A stretch of DNA of 64,000 nt from Chlamydoabsidia padenii (Eukaryota > Mucoromycota > Mucoromycetes > Mucorales > Cunninghamellaceae): NCBI GenBank assembly GCA_025330725.1, contig JAIWND010000011.1, positions 930,001 through 994,000 of the forward strand, given 5' to 3'. Position numbers and translations under genes: made by a program. The notes beneath the pieces are model-generated. The model made no database searches. It was not told where the DNA came from and worked only from the letters and a program-made list of their open reading frames with translations. Below, piece after piece: positions 50,886 to 61,676 of the stretch. Position 1 is the first letter of the stretch, and every line of letters begins with the position of its first letter.

Positions 50886-51352
50886 GGGGAATTGCTAGGT
50901 ACACGGAATTTTGTTGTTCGGCGTTTGAAAATGAAGTTTCCATCCGTCTAGAGTAAAAGTCATCGCAAGCTTGGACTGACTGACACAGAGGTCTTGGTGC
51001 TTAGCTTTTGCGGTAACTTATGTTGGAAATATTCCATGGTAACTACATCTTCACTTTAATCATTAGCATCCGTTAACAATTGAGCGAGTAGTGCTCTTAC
51101 TAAATCTTAGTAAGGAATTAAGGGCCGGCGGGATTTGAAAACGAAGGTTGGTTCCTTCTACTTCTTCTTACAAATGACAGGTAAAGTCATCGCAAGCTTG
51201 GACTGACTGACACAGAGGTCTTGGTGCTTGACTTTTGCGGTAACTTATGTTGGAAATATTCCATGGTAACTACATCGTCACTTTAATCATTAGCATCCGT
51301 TAACAAATGAGCGAGTAGTGCTCTTCCAAAATTCGCGCGCGTAGCATTTCCC
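50886..51352 (-). mobile_element. Dimeric TIR-type repeat, copy B
   Basis: The left end GGGGAATTGCTAGGTACACG (continuing GAATTTTG) and the right end, read in reverse as GGGAAATGCTACGCGCGCGA (continuing ATTTTGG), form imperfect terminal inverted repeats of about 27 bp. Inside are two near-identical direct blocks of about 165 bp (about 50950-51110 and 51186-51330), each with GACTGACTGACACAGAGGTC and TTGGAAATATTCCATGGTAA. GGCGGGATTTGAA lies between them (51127-51139). No ORF and no clear target duplication. It is the reverse-oriented relative of 44636-45040. Confidence 0.75.
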
Positions 51353-51519
51353 GTCCATTCGCTTGTGTAACATGCCCACTTTCTAACCGTTTTATGAAAC
51401 TTGGGATACAAATGATTTGTTGAGTGGGAAGTAACTAAAACGATAAATGGGTCATTGTTATTGCAGTATTCTTTTTTTTTTTTTTTATAAAAAGAAGAAT
51501 GGTAAACCGTATCGAATGT
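51353..51519. other. Spacer, nothing recognised
   Basis: A/T-rich junction between the repeat copy and the decayed ORFs, with a T16 tract. Confidence 0.4.
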
Positions 51520-52292
51520 TTATTTTTTTGAATTCATATTGTTGAAGATATTCTTGACGCTTTGGGCATTGGCATACTCTTTAAAGTATCCAGCGACACT
51601 TCCCTCGTCAAAGCACAATTGCCAGTTCATCCTCTTCTTAACAGTCTTGTACTTTTCAACAAAATCCTTGGACCATCCCATATCAGTTTTCTTGGTCGTA
51701 GGTATGGTTCGTAGTCGTGAGTACTTGCGCAGACAAGGTTCGGAGTAAACCAGCTCGTCATCAGCGTAGGCACGCATTCACTTGGTACCTACTCCATCTT
51801 GATCCAGTGCTTCGAGAGTCCTTTGTATTGTTGGCGATCATGTTCACAGACATTCACCAGCACGTCGATTGCTTTTTCTTCATTATGAATTTCGATTTCA
51901 AAAGTAGTTTTCGCAAGACCATAAAGCATTTGTACCTCATCTTAAAGAACTTGACGCATGTATCGTGGGCCTCTGCTAAAAATGATGGTACCACCACCCG
52001 TTTTCCAATTTGGCTGGGATCTGCTCCAATGCCACGATACATCTCTGCTCGTAAAGTTTTCTGGCTATCTTTTAAAATACCGCAACCTCGAAGCTTCAAT
52101 GCTCTATGTTCTGGACTTGAGACTTGTTGCTTTGTCAAGACGTATCCAGGAGCGACCGATGGCAGCAATGGTACCTGAAAAGGGAAATCCGAGATGGATG
52201 CTTCGCTCATGAAAAGGTGTTCCTGGGTCCAACACGAACTGGTTCAGGTAGGGCGTCTTGGGTATATCTGTAGCCATGTCCTTGCTTGTCGA
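51520..52292 (-). pseudogene. Decayed multi-fragment ORF, probably from a mobile element
   Basis: On the minus strand three overlapping fragments lie in different frames: one entering from 52394 (DIPKTPYLNQFVLDPGTPFH), one from 52210 (PEHRALKLRGCGILKDSQK, GADPSQIGKRVVVPSFLAEA) and one from 51777 (WSKDFVEKYKTVKKRMNWQL, NNMNSKK). The reading passes between them only with frame changes, and the first fragment runs out of the inverted transposase-derived arm. Codon-like composition suggests a former protein of at least 250 residues. I do not recognise the family. Confidence 0.45.
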
Positions 52293-52488
52293 GTGAAGCA
52301 AAGTCATTTCAAAGGCTTCGTCTCGCATTCTTACCAGTGTTGGGACAAATGTCGAAACAGACAATTTATGTAATGACCCAAACGGTAAGTGCAATCAGAA
52401 AAAATAAAAGGCTATCCAAACTGCCAGCCAAAAAAAAAGGCTATCCAAAACTGCCAGCCAAAAAAAAAAAAAAGGCTATCCAAACTGC

Positions 52489-52551
<63 letters not shown>
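52293..52551 (+). repeat. Left inverted arm: transposase 3' fragment, 20-bp repeats and long poly-A
   Basis: 52293-52398 is an apparently perfect inverted copy of 54881-54986 and encodes the last ~27 codons of the DD34E transposase (FKGFVSHSYQCWDKCRN) on the plus strand. It is followed by three copies of GGCTATCCAAACTGCCAGCC separated by A runs, the third cut short, and then a pure A tract of about 60 nt. Confidence 0.8.
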
Positions 52552-52553
<2 letters not shown>

Positions 52554-52642
52554 ATCGAGAAACGAAACAGCACTCATTTGAGTAGTATGCTTTACTAGTA
52601 GTTTTAATAATAATGTATGGGAATCAAGTAGGATGAGAGGTA

Positions 52643-54445
52643 TCAATGATTGTGGTGACTGGTACTTGCTTTTCTTTTGCGGTTGGTGTGGATATCCATA
52701 ATTGCTGCTATTTCATTGTCGGAAAGGGTTGGCATAAGTGATGATTGTTGGTCCGTTTTCTGGTCGATACACAAGCTCCAGAAGGCTGAGGAAACGATTG
52801 TCAATTGGTCGGCTTGTGCGATGAAAAGTGGAAGTTCTTTCAAAGACATTGGCAACTGAATATGGGCAATTTCGACCATTGGATAGAAGCCATTCCTTGT
52901 ACCATCAGTCAAATAGAATGTTGCGTGATGTCCTTATTCAACGTGATGATAATTAAAGAAAGAGTGTTAATATGTCTTTTTTTTTTTTTTTGCATTCAAA
53001 ATAAAAAAAAAAACCAGAAAAACTTACCAACGACAAGAAACGACAGGACAAATTTGCTACGATACGTATCAATGGCGTTCTTTGCTAAAAGTGCCAATCG
53101 CACCAAGTCTTTTCCGACTAGCTTGTGATTCAGCGCCTGAGATGCCGGTTTCACTTCTCCATATCCTACAGTCTGCCCGATCTCCGTGCCTATCACCATG
53201 CTGATCGTAGAATCAGGTCTGGCCAGTAACAATGACATCTCACTGGATTTGCACTCGTCATTGGCAACAGAAGTCCTAAAGTATACGAAAATGACAAAAG
53301 AAATTCAGCACAAGTTTGACTGAAATATTTCTTTTCATACCACCGAAACATGACGTGCTTCATGAGGTTTTCCAACAATGGATTGATAGCCGCAGTGGTA
53401 TATCTTGTAATCAACTCCAGTTCATCAACCTTCTGACTGACTGGTTCCAAAGGTAATTGTTCAAGTCTACGGGCAAATGTTAATTGAAATAAAATGAATA
53501 AACGCTATGACTTGCGTTCTTCCTTATTCGCCCTTACAGATTTCGAAAGCAAAATAGTATCCTGTTGTGGACATCGTTGCTGGCAACCATAAGAGCCATT
53601 AATCTTTGAGAATCCTTGAACTCTGTAATCTTCTTTCTGATGCAATTCTACATAAATGATAAATCAGTTACAGCCATTTCTTCACTTTCTTGATAATACC
53701 TTCACGATTTTTTCAGCATCAAGTCGAGTATACTGGTCAAATTCGCACGACCGAATGCCATATTCTTCCAGCAAACATTCAATAAGGCCTTCGCATATTT
53801 CACGTCCTATGAACTGGTGAAGGTCACTGTTGGTGCGGCATGGTTTTAGCAAGAGGATTGATGACAATGCCAAGACGTGCTGGACATGGGATTCGTACGT
53901 CAAGAGACGCGGTTCGTCAATGATCGTTTTCACATAATGGCGAAATTCGTGAAATCTCTTGGTAATGTCGATGTTCTGAAAGACAAGATGGTCATTGTCT
54001 GGTAACAAAAAATTCCAGCCTAACTTGATGATATCCTCAGGTGCAGTAATGATCCTAAAACAAATAAAATTTAAAAAACCAAATCATTGTCATACTAAAT
54101 ATTTCATTACCCATTTTCAGTTTGAGATGCTATGACATGGTTCAAGTCACAATGCTTTCGCAGTTCTTCTTTCTTAGTGAAGGTCTCCTTGCAAGAGACA
54201 CAGCCATAATGAACAACGATGGAGTAGCCAAGTCGTTCATACTTTTGAACATTCGCTTGACTGTACACGCCAAAACTACGGTTACCAGAGAGAAGACGTT
54301 CCACTTTTTTCTGATGAGAGGCAACGATATGGTTCACGGCTTTTTGATTCGACTGATACAACTTGTCGCAATAAGGACATGATTTTTTCAACAAAATAAT
54401 GGTATTTCGTTCTTTGCTGCGATTTACAATATTACTAGATGACAT
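52643..54445 (-). CDS. Intact double C2H2 zinc-finger protein inside the repeat island
   Basis: Exons 54445-54111, 54054-53700, 53647-53538, 53466-53341, 53275-53028 and 52932-52643 join in frame to 487 residues. Two N-terminal C2H2 fingers are seen, CPYCDKLYQSNQKAVNHIVASH-like and CVSCKETFTKKEELRKHCDL(NH), both C-x2-C-x12-H-x4-H. The rest is helical with conserved-looking blocks (SMVIGTEIGQTVGYGEVKPA, NHKLVGKDLVRLALLAKNAI, FYPMVEIAHIQLP). The end is basic (NRKRKASTSHHNH). No nuclease or integrase motif is visible. The gene sits wholly between two inverted transposase-derived arms. Similar ORFs are, from memory, multi-copy in Mucorales genomes, which would fit a mobile-element passenger or a DNA-binding domesticated protein; this is inference. 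Confidence 0.75.
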
Positions 54446-54496
54446 AGTTTTTTGTATCTATGGGAACGAACAAATGAAAACAACTTTTTTTTTTTT

Positions 54497-54869
54497 GGCT
54501 GGCAGTTTGGATAGCCTTTTTTTTGGGGGGGGGGGCTGGCAGTTTGGATAGCCTTTTTTTTTTTGGCTGGCAGTTTGGATAGCCTTTTTTTTTTTGGCTG
54601 GCAGTTTGGATAGCCTTTTTTTTTTTTGGGCTGGCAGTTTGGATAGCCTTTTTTTTTTTGGGGGCTGGCAGTTTGGATAGCCTTTTTTTGGGCTGGCAGT
54701 TTGGATAGCCTTTTTTTTTGGCTGGCAGTTTTGGATAGCCTTTTTTTGGGGGGGGGGGGCTGGCAGTTTAGATAGCCTTTTTTTTTGGCTGGCAGTTTGG
54801 ATAGCCTTTTTTTTTTTTTGGCTGGCAGTTTTGGATAGCCTTTTTTTTTGGCTGGCAGTTTGGATAGCC
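54497..54869 (-). repeat. Right-arm tandem array: 12 copies of a 20-bp repeat with poly-T/G spacers
   Basis: Twelve copies of GGCTGGCAGTTTGGATAGCC (a few with an extra T or one change) are separated by 7-18 nt runs of T, sometimes with G. Each copy begins GGCT and ends AGCC, so its ends are inverted. The array directly adjoins the transposase 3' end and reappears inverted, three copies, in the left arm. Confidence 0.9.
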
Positions 54870-54880
54870 TTTTTTTTTTT

Positions 54881-54986
54881 CTGATTGCACTTACCGTTTG
54901 GGTCATTACATAAATTGTCTGTTTCGACATTTGTCCCAACACTGGTAAGAATGCGAGACGAAGCCTTTGAAATGACTTTGCTTCAC
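54881..54986 (-). repeat. Right inverted arm (transposase 3' end)
   Basis: About 106 bp identical in reverse to 52293-52398. Similarity ends abruptly at CTTCAC (54981-54986), inside the transposase reading frame. Confidence 0.85.
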
Positions 54987-56189
54987 ACTGTTACAGGCTT
55001 CTGTAATCCTCTTGGACAAAGTGTCTTCCTGCAAAAACCTATGACGTTTAACCTTACTTTTTACCACTGCCCAGAATTGTTCAATTGGATTAAGCTCTGG
55101 AAAGTAAGTAGGAAGATACACACATTTATATCCTCGATACTCAATATACTTCTTTATGTTTTCATGTGTGTGAATGGGTGCATTATCCAGGACAATATAG
55201 TGACCTTTCATATGTGGATGTTTGTCCATTTCATCGAGTGTAGTTTTTAAGAAACTGATATAGTGACCAGTAACAGTTCCTGAATTTATGTATCCTTCAG
55301 CCTTTCTTTTCTTCGCAGGTCTTGGTTTTTTTACGCCGACTGCAATCAAACCTGCAGCGGAGATGGCGCCCAATATAGACGTCGTGTTTGCTCTCGTTGT
55401 TGGTCGAGTTACAATAGCACGCGTGCCTTTCCTGGACCAAGCGCTTGAGCGTTTCATATTTATATCGAAAGCAGATTCGTCAAGAAACACGCAGTTCGTT
55501 AGGAAGTTCATGTCCGTGTTTTCCCATTTACAAACCCAATTGTGACGCTCCTCAATCTTTGCTGGACTGTTCCTTTCGACAGAATGAAAATCAGCCTTCT
55601 TCAAAGAAAGGTTGCATTCGCTTTTCATGAAACTGTAAACAGTGCTACGTGAAACTTTCATATCATCGAATTGATTCAACAAATGCTCAGTCACTTCAAC
55701 AATAGAAGCAGAGGGATTAGCATCAATAAAGTTGATTATTACCGTTTTATGCTCTTTGGACAAGATACACTTACGACCAACCTGCTTACAATTATCAAAG
55801 ATGCCATCAGGACATAAGCTGTACTGCTTTACCCATCTCTGAGCTGTTCGAATGTGAATGCCCAACTGTTTTGCTGCCGCTGATGCGCGCATACACTTCT
55901 CAATCTTCAGATCAAAAAATCGAACCTTATCTTGAACGGTATAGCGCACGTAATCTCGTTTTACGTTGGCATCCTTCATACAAATGTCTTCATCTTTTGG
56001 CTTTTCTGTCAGCATTGGACAAACCGATGAAAATTCACAAGAGGGGATATTTTTCAAGTACTCACTATGAGTCGCAATCGCCTCAACGACAAATTCATCC
56101 TGATCAACGATATACTCCATGGGTTCAGGACCTCCATTCTCATCAACGACATTTCCATGTCCATCTTCAAATAAAAATATTGCACTCAT
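54906..56189 (-). CDS. Tc1/mariner-type (DD34E) transposase, intact
   Basis: A single 427-residue ORF from the ATG at 56189; in-frame upstream codons exist but the MSAIFLFEDGHGN start fits a compact protein. A helix-turn-helix lies at about 105-130 (MRASAAAKQLGIHIRTAQRW), and a second helical domain at about 160-200. The catalytic triad is D in FLDESAFD, D in IVLDNAPIHT and E in LNPIEQFW, with 34 residues between the last two, the Tc1 spacing. No stop or frameshift, so it may be active or recently so. Its last ~30 codons are part of the inverted arm shared with 52293-52398. Terminal inverted repeats of the original element were not located with confidence. Confidence 0.9.
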   Translation of the reverse strand: MSAIFLFEDGHGNVVDENGGPEPMEYIVDQDEFVVEAIATHSEYLKNIPSCEFSSVCPMLTEKPKDEDICMKDANVKRDYVRYTVQDKVRFFDLKIEKCMRASAAAKQLGIHIRTAQRWVKQYSLCPDGIFDNCKQVGRKCILSKEHKTVIINFIDANPSASIVEVTEHLLNQFDDMKVSRSTVYSFMKSECNLSLKKADFHSVERNSPAKIEERHNWVCKWENTDMNFLTNCVFLDESAFDINMKRSSAWSRKGTRAIVTRPTTRANTTSILGAISAAGLIAVGVKKPRPAKKRKAEGYINSGTVTGHYISFLKTTLDEMDKHPHMKGHYIVLDNAPIHTHENIKKYIEYRGYKCVYLPTYFPELNPIEQFWAVVKSKVKRHRFLQEDTLSKRITEACNSVKQSHFKGFVSHSYQCWDKCRNRQFM

Positions 56190-56905
56190 TTCAATCGTAA
56201 ACAATTGTGAAAAAGAAAAAAACAGACCCAGATGATGAAATGGCCTACTTTTATATTTTTCGAGTGTGCCGAGAAACCATCGTGACACGACTTTTATTTT
56301 CAAATGTGAGCGACATGGTTTCTAAAAATACGACTTGGTTCCTGAAAGTGCGAAATTGATGTTGATCATACAACGACATCGATTTTGATTGGTTGGCGAC
56401 ATCATTTTTGACCGTGCGCGACATTGCCAGTTGGAAGCACTGCACTGTATATCAGTAAAGAGTGCAGATGTTACAATCACCATGTTGATGTTTCTCTATC
56501 TTATATCGGGGTTTAACGTGCTTTTTTCACACCCCGCAATTTTGCATGATCTACGTACGAAATGCTACGTGTCTGTGACAAATTCCTTTATCGGGGCCTA
56601 TGACTGTTTATTTAAACCCAGAATAGTGATATTCAAGCCCAAAATAACGTTTTTTTTTTTTTTCATTCCCGTTGAAAACGTTATTCTCATAACCTACTGT
56701 AGTTAGAGAAAGTCTTGGTCTTGCAAAAAGAAAAAATGTCGACTTGCTCATTTTTTTGAAATTAAGCGAAGAGAAGGCTATCGACAATTTTAGTGCCCCG
56801 ACGATGATTGATTATTTAAACTCAGAAAAAGTAGGACCTTTTTGTTTTCTTTTTCTTCACCCTTCTTTCCGATTCTATTTTTTTAATCTATACTCTCATA
56901 AAACC
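56190..56905. other. Transposase upstream region and calmodulin promoter
   Basis: 56270-56430 has several ATGTCG/AAGTCG-like words on the minus strand (repeated TGTCG spacing about 20-40 bp), possibly subterminal transposase sites. ATATCGGGGTTTAA (from 56495) and CACCCCGCAATTTT (from 56530) resemble the recurring promoter motif and face the calmodulin gene. Confidence 0.4.
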
Positions 56906-57701
56906 ATGGTATGACATTGAAAGAAACCCCCGGGGCGGTGGAACTAACACTTGACGACTTTCTATTTTGATACTTGTAGGCTGACCAATTGACTGAAGAA
57001 CAAATTGCTGAATTCAAAGAAGCCTTCTCGTTATTTGATAAAGACGGTGATGGATGTATTACTTCCAAGGAACTAGGTACGGTTATGCGCTCCCTCAACT
57101 TGAATCCTACTGAAGCCGAACTCCAAGACATGGTAAGTTGATAAAAAGGGGATGGGGTCTTGGCATGTTGTATTCACTTTTTTATTATCATGGACTCTAG
57201 GTAAATGAAGTGGATAGCGATGGTAATGGTATGATCGATTTTAGTGAATTTTTGACCATGTTGGCAAGGTAAAAAAGAAGAAAAAAAAAGTATACATCAC
57301 GATCAATAAATGGATATACTAATCTTTATGGGTACTATATAGAAAGATGAAGGATACTGATTCTCAAGAAGAAATTCAAGAAGCCTTTAAAGTATTCGAC
57401 AAGGATGGTAATGGTTATATCTCTGCTGCCGAATTACGACATGTTATGACTTCCCTTGGTAAGTAAAAGGATGGAACAATGTTAAATGGATCATACTCAT
57501 TTCCTCCTCCTCTTTTATTTGATAGGTGAAAAGCTCTCTGAAGAAGAAGTGGATGAAATGATTCGAGAAGCTGATGTCGATGGTGATGGTCAAATCAACT
57601 ATGAAGAATTTGTCAAAATGATGGTAAAAAAAGGAGGGCATTTAAACGGCATATCAACTGATCATCATTCCTTTTTTTTTTATATATAGATGTCCAAATA
57701 A
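56906..57701 (+). CDS. Calmodulin
   Basis: Exons 56906-56908, 56980-57132, 57201-57268, 57343-57458, 57526-57623 and 57690-57701 encode exactly 149 residues. The first coding exon is the ATG alone. Four EF-hands are visible: [36 protein letters not shown] and [12 protein letters not shown], all with D at position 1 and E at position 12, so all should bind calcium. The start [20 protein letters not shown] and end KMMMSK match the family. It is the calcium sensor for kinases, calcineurin and myosins. Confidence 0.97.
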
Positions 57702-58912
57702 AGTCGATCTAATCTTTATAGCTGTTGTCATTCAGATATAGTCTCCCTCTCTCCCTCCCTCCTTTTTTTTCGTTTGTAAATCAGAAATAAAAACCATATA
57801 CAACTTTTTTACATTTTGAATAAAAAGACCAACGTTGTATCAGGGAGTCGATTTGTTCCAAAACGACCATTAACCTCTGGATGATCTTTGTAGAATTTGA
57901 ACCCTGATGTCCACTACATGGACCCTTATGTAATAAATGAAGTTTGCTTAGTGTTCATACTCATGCTTGACCCGAAAGAGAGAGAGAGAGAGAAAGGAGC
58001 GGCGTTTAAACTTGTCTTTAAAACTCCTAGTGCCGTCTCTTTCGCATGAATCTGGATTCCATTGGTTTTCCATTGGATACCTCATCTATATGTATAAAAC
58101 AGCGGTAAGGGTAACCAGTTTGTACTGTCAGCATTTGATGAGTGAGTGGACTTTCAATTCTCGATTTTCATTACATATAGAAAACAATGTTGCTTGGTAG
58201 ACTTGGATCCTTTGATATCATTGCTTTTTAATAAAACTCGATCCTATATATCTTTTTGTTCGTGCCTATTTTCATTATGCAAGTATTGATTGACTTTTTG
58301 GGCACTTTGTGAAAGGTACCCATACTAGGACGGGTTCATTCTCTTATCAATGAATCCTCGGTAAAAAAGAAATGATTTTATTATTTAGGTTTCTCTATTC
58401 CTAGCAAAAGTTTCTTGTTTTATTTTCATATGCCGCCATCGTAGTCTCCGGGTACTGTATGATATGACATAACCTAACCATCAAAGAAAGCTCAATTCAA
58501 CGTAATGAAGGCAGTTATACTAGTCATACCCCAGAAATCAATAAAACTAGTGATAGCTGATTGTCAGGTTTCCCTCATTCACTAGTCTGCTTTTATATAA
58601 AAACCTTTTTTCGGGGTTATGGTTATAGATTAAGGGGGATTCATATAAAACGACGTAATGCATCGTACCAGTCCGAGATTCAGCCAATCAAAAGCCAGAA
58701 ACCCCAAACTCGCATTTCTAACCGGCGCTTGAATAAATGGATGGTCTTTTGTATAATTATGGGTCTGGTATTCTTTCACTATTCCTTTCTTCTTTTCACT
58801 TTTTTTTATCAATCAATAGATTCGCTATCATCACTTGATGTAAACAGCACTAACTTTTTACGATACTATTCGATTGTAGCAACACCACATTTAAATCTGG
58901 AACTCTTTTAGA
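57702..58912. other. Intergenic region between calmodulin and PKA
   Basis: AATAAAAACC near 57787 is a likely polyadenylation signal for calmodulin. TTTCGCATGAATCTGG (from 58041) and GGCGTTTAAAC (from 57999) are motif-like. No gene seen. Confidence 0.5.
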
Positions 58913-60547
58913 ATGAATCTGATCAGCAAAGGCGTTGACATGTTACGATTGTCGATGAAAAAGGAGAACGAAGAAAACGGACGGTTTTCTTTACAAACTC
59001 GATCAACAAGTCCTACTAGCAGTATCTCTAGTGATGATGATGGTAAATTCTTTGAACAATAAACTTGCTAAAATCTTTGAAGCTAACTGTTGGTTTATTT
59101 TGACAATAGGTGCTAATACAAGTGTCAGTGTAACACCGATTCGAACTCCCAGCAATGCTTCTGAACTGGCATTTGGCGGTATCACCATCTCTTCAATCGA
59201 CAATGCGACAAAACCTCCTTCTACCATATCTCTTCCTTCACCAACACCACGGAAACAGTATCACCATTTGACGATATCACCAACACACCCTTCACCTCTA
59301 TCACCTTATGTCCAACAAGACCTTAAAGAAGACTATTTCTCTCAAAAAGGATCAACATCTAACACACCAGTCAACATACTACCAGATCTTATCACCTCCA
59401 AATCACCACCCAATCGAGCCATACACATGGTGGGATCCATCAGCGGCAAAAAGTATGGCACACATGCTGTTTTTAACAATACCACCACCAAGAAACGGCA
59501 ACTGGTGGGGAAACGCAACAAGCATCGTAAACTTCGACCGGATGACTTTAAACTCAAACAAACCCTCGGAACTGGCGCATGTGGTCGTGTCTATTTGGCT
59601 CAAAGCAAATTTAACAAGAAACACTATGCGATCAAGACCTTGAACAAGTATGATGTGGTGCGGAAGAAACAGGTGGAATCAACCAATAATGAATTCACCA
59701 TCTTGCGGGATATGTATCATCCATTCTTGGTCACTTTGTGGGATGCTTTTCAAGATGACAGTCATCTTTTTATGGTGATGGATTTTGTACCAGGTGGTGA
59801 ACTCTTCCGGGTCCTAAGGAAGCAAAAGGTAAGTAGAAAAAACAAGAGCATCTTTTGGGATAGAACTAACTGACTTTTTGGTTATGGTAGAAATTCACTG
59901 AAGAAGCGACACGATTCTATGCTGCCGAGGTGATCCTTGCTTTGGAATATCTACACGACAATGAAATCATCTACCGTGATTTGAAACCTGAAAACATTCT
60001 ATTGGACGAAAAGGGACATGTCAAGTTGACTGATTTCGGGTTTGCCAAACGAGTGCCTTCCTATACATATACAGTGTGCGGCACACCTGATTATTTGGCA
60101 CCTGAAATGATTCGATGCAAAGGATACACACGCGCGGTGGACTGGTGGTCTTTGGGTGTCCTGATCTTTGAAATGCGAATGGGCAAACCTCCGTTTGAAG
60201 ACCAACATCCTGTGAACCTGTATGAAAAAATATTGGAATGTCGTATCGATTGGCCTGACGACGGAGATGTCAATCCCGTACTCAAGGATCTCTTGCTTGG
60301 CTTGTTGACGTCTAATATTTCTCAACGGTATGGTGGGGGAGATCGGGATATCAAACATCATCCTTGGTTTGACTCGGTGGACTTTGACAAGGTGCTGAAA
60401 CGTCAATTGGTACCGCCTTTTAAACCTTTTGTGCAAGAGGATGGTGATAGTGTTTGTTTCCCAAAGTATATGGAAATCGCACAGCCTAGGTCTTCTTCTT
60501 CTCCTTGTGTGGTGGATCCTTATCGATCCAAGTTCCCTGCTTTTTAA
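58913..60547 (+). CDS. cAMP-dependent protein kinase catalytic subunit
   Basis: Exons 58913-59042, 59110-59828 and 59891-60547 encode 501 residues. A Ser/Thr/Pro-rich N-terminal ~205 residues (typical of fungal Tpk/PkaC) precedes the AGC kinase: LGTGACGRVYLAQSK, YAIKTLNK, YRDLKPENILLDEKG, DFGFAKRV and the T-loop YTVCGTPDYLAPEM. The substrate site WWSLGVLIFEM is typical. The C-tail carries PPFKPFVQEDGDSVCFPKYM and ends KFPAF, a truncated hydrophobic motif close to the FxxF of PKA. It responds to cAMP through a regulatory subunit not in this window, and controls morphology and nutrient responses in fungi. Confidence 0.94.
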
Positions 60548-61344
60548 AAATAGTAACCCCTTCCTTGTGTTTTTTTTACCCCTCTCCCACTTTTTTATGT
60601 ATAGCAACACACATCATTTTACTCGAGAAACCTTTTTAATAAATACACAATCGGAGAAATCTTTTAATATAATAGGTACTTTATTGTTGGGATGCATTTG
60701 GTCGAGCGGCATATAGAAATCCTATGCGGCAGCTCACATTTATGCGAATTCCATAAACTTAGATTGTCCAATTAGAGAACTTGATGTTTTCGTTTTTTGT
60801 ACTGAATCCACTTCTTCTTCCTGTTGGTTAGCATGCCAAAGAGAAACGGGTCCCTGTCACTTGTCCAATTGGGATCAAGTTTTCTTTTTTGACAGGTAAA
60901 ACATTTAAATCCCGCTAAAGCAAATAACTTTTATGCAAAATGACAATTTTTCCGACCAGCTTGCATGTTCACTGATCTGTTCTTTACCCGGGATTATGGA
61001 AACAAGTAAAAAACTGTCTTCATCAGTATGGCTCGTTAAAGAAAGAAAGGATTTTGGGAGGGAAAAAAAGTTCAATCTATACCCATGTTGAATTACAACA
61101 ACGAGAAACCTCATTTTAGGGCGACCCAACAAATAAACCCCGTGTCTTGATTTAATTTTTCCCGTCTTTCCTATTTTAATTCCCCAAACCGGGTTTTGAA
61201 TTTCTTCGTTTCTCTTCCTCTTTTTTTTTTTTTTTTTTTTTTTTTCTTTTTGACACATCCTTTTTTTTCCAACTTCTTTTTTATTATTGTTGTTACCACC
61301 ACCTCGTCTTTTTTTTTTTTTATCGACAACGACGATAATACGAT
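60548..61344. other. PKA 3' region and transporter promoter
   Basis: TTTAATAAATAC near 60634 is a likely polyadenylation signal. ATTTAAATCCCGCT (from 60903) and CCGGGTTTTGAA (61189-61200) are motif copies, the latter about 145 bp before the transporter ATG. A T27 tract and poly-T/C leader follow. Confidence 0.45.
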
Positions 61345-61617
61345 ATGGATTCATTACACAGTAAACTCAAGCTTGTTGTCATTCTTGCATCCATGGCGGC
61401 TTCTATGGGTGCTTTGAATTCTGGTTTTAATACTTCGGCTGTCAATATTCCTGGTAATAATGTACGGTATTGTCCAGACGTTCCCAAGGGTGTCCAGACT
61501 TACTTTCCACATTCACCATTCCCAAAATGTATCCCTATGTCTGATTGGATTTGGTAAGAAAAAGAAAAAGAAAAAACATACATGTAGGATGGATATTAAT
61601 ATGGCTTTCTCTTTTTT

Positions 61618-61676
<59 letters not shown>

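Noticed and set aside
54424..54942. Lys/Pro-rich ORF across the 20-bp repeat array (KKRLSKLPAKKKG repeats)
   Set aside because: Arises from translating the tandem repeats and homopolymers; spacer lengths are not held to a frame.
58561..58911. ORF of 116 codons upstream of the PKA gene
   Set aside because: No ATG at its start, and it overlaps the promoter and leader of a certain gene; composition is T-rich spacer.
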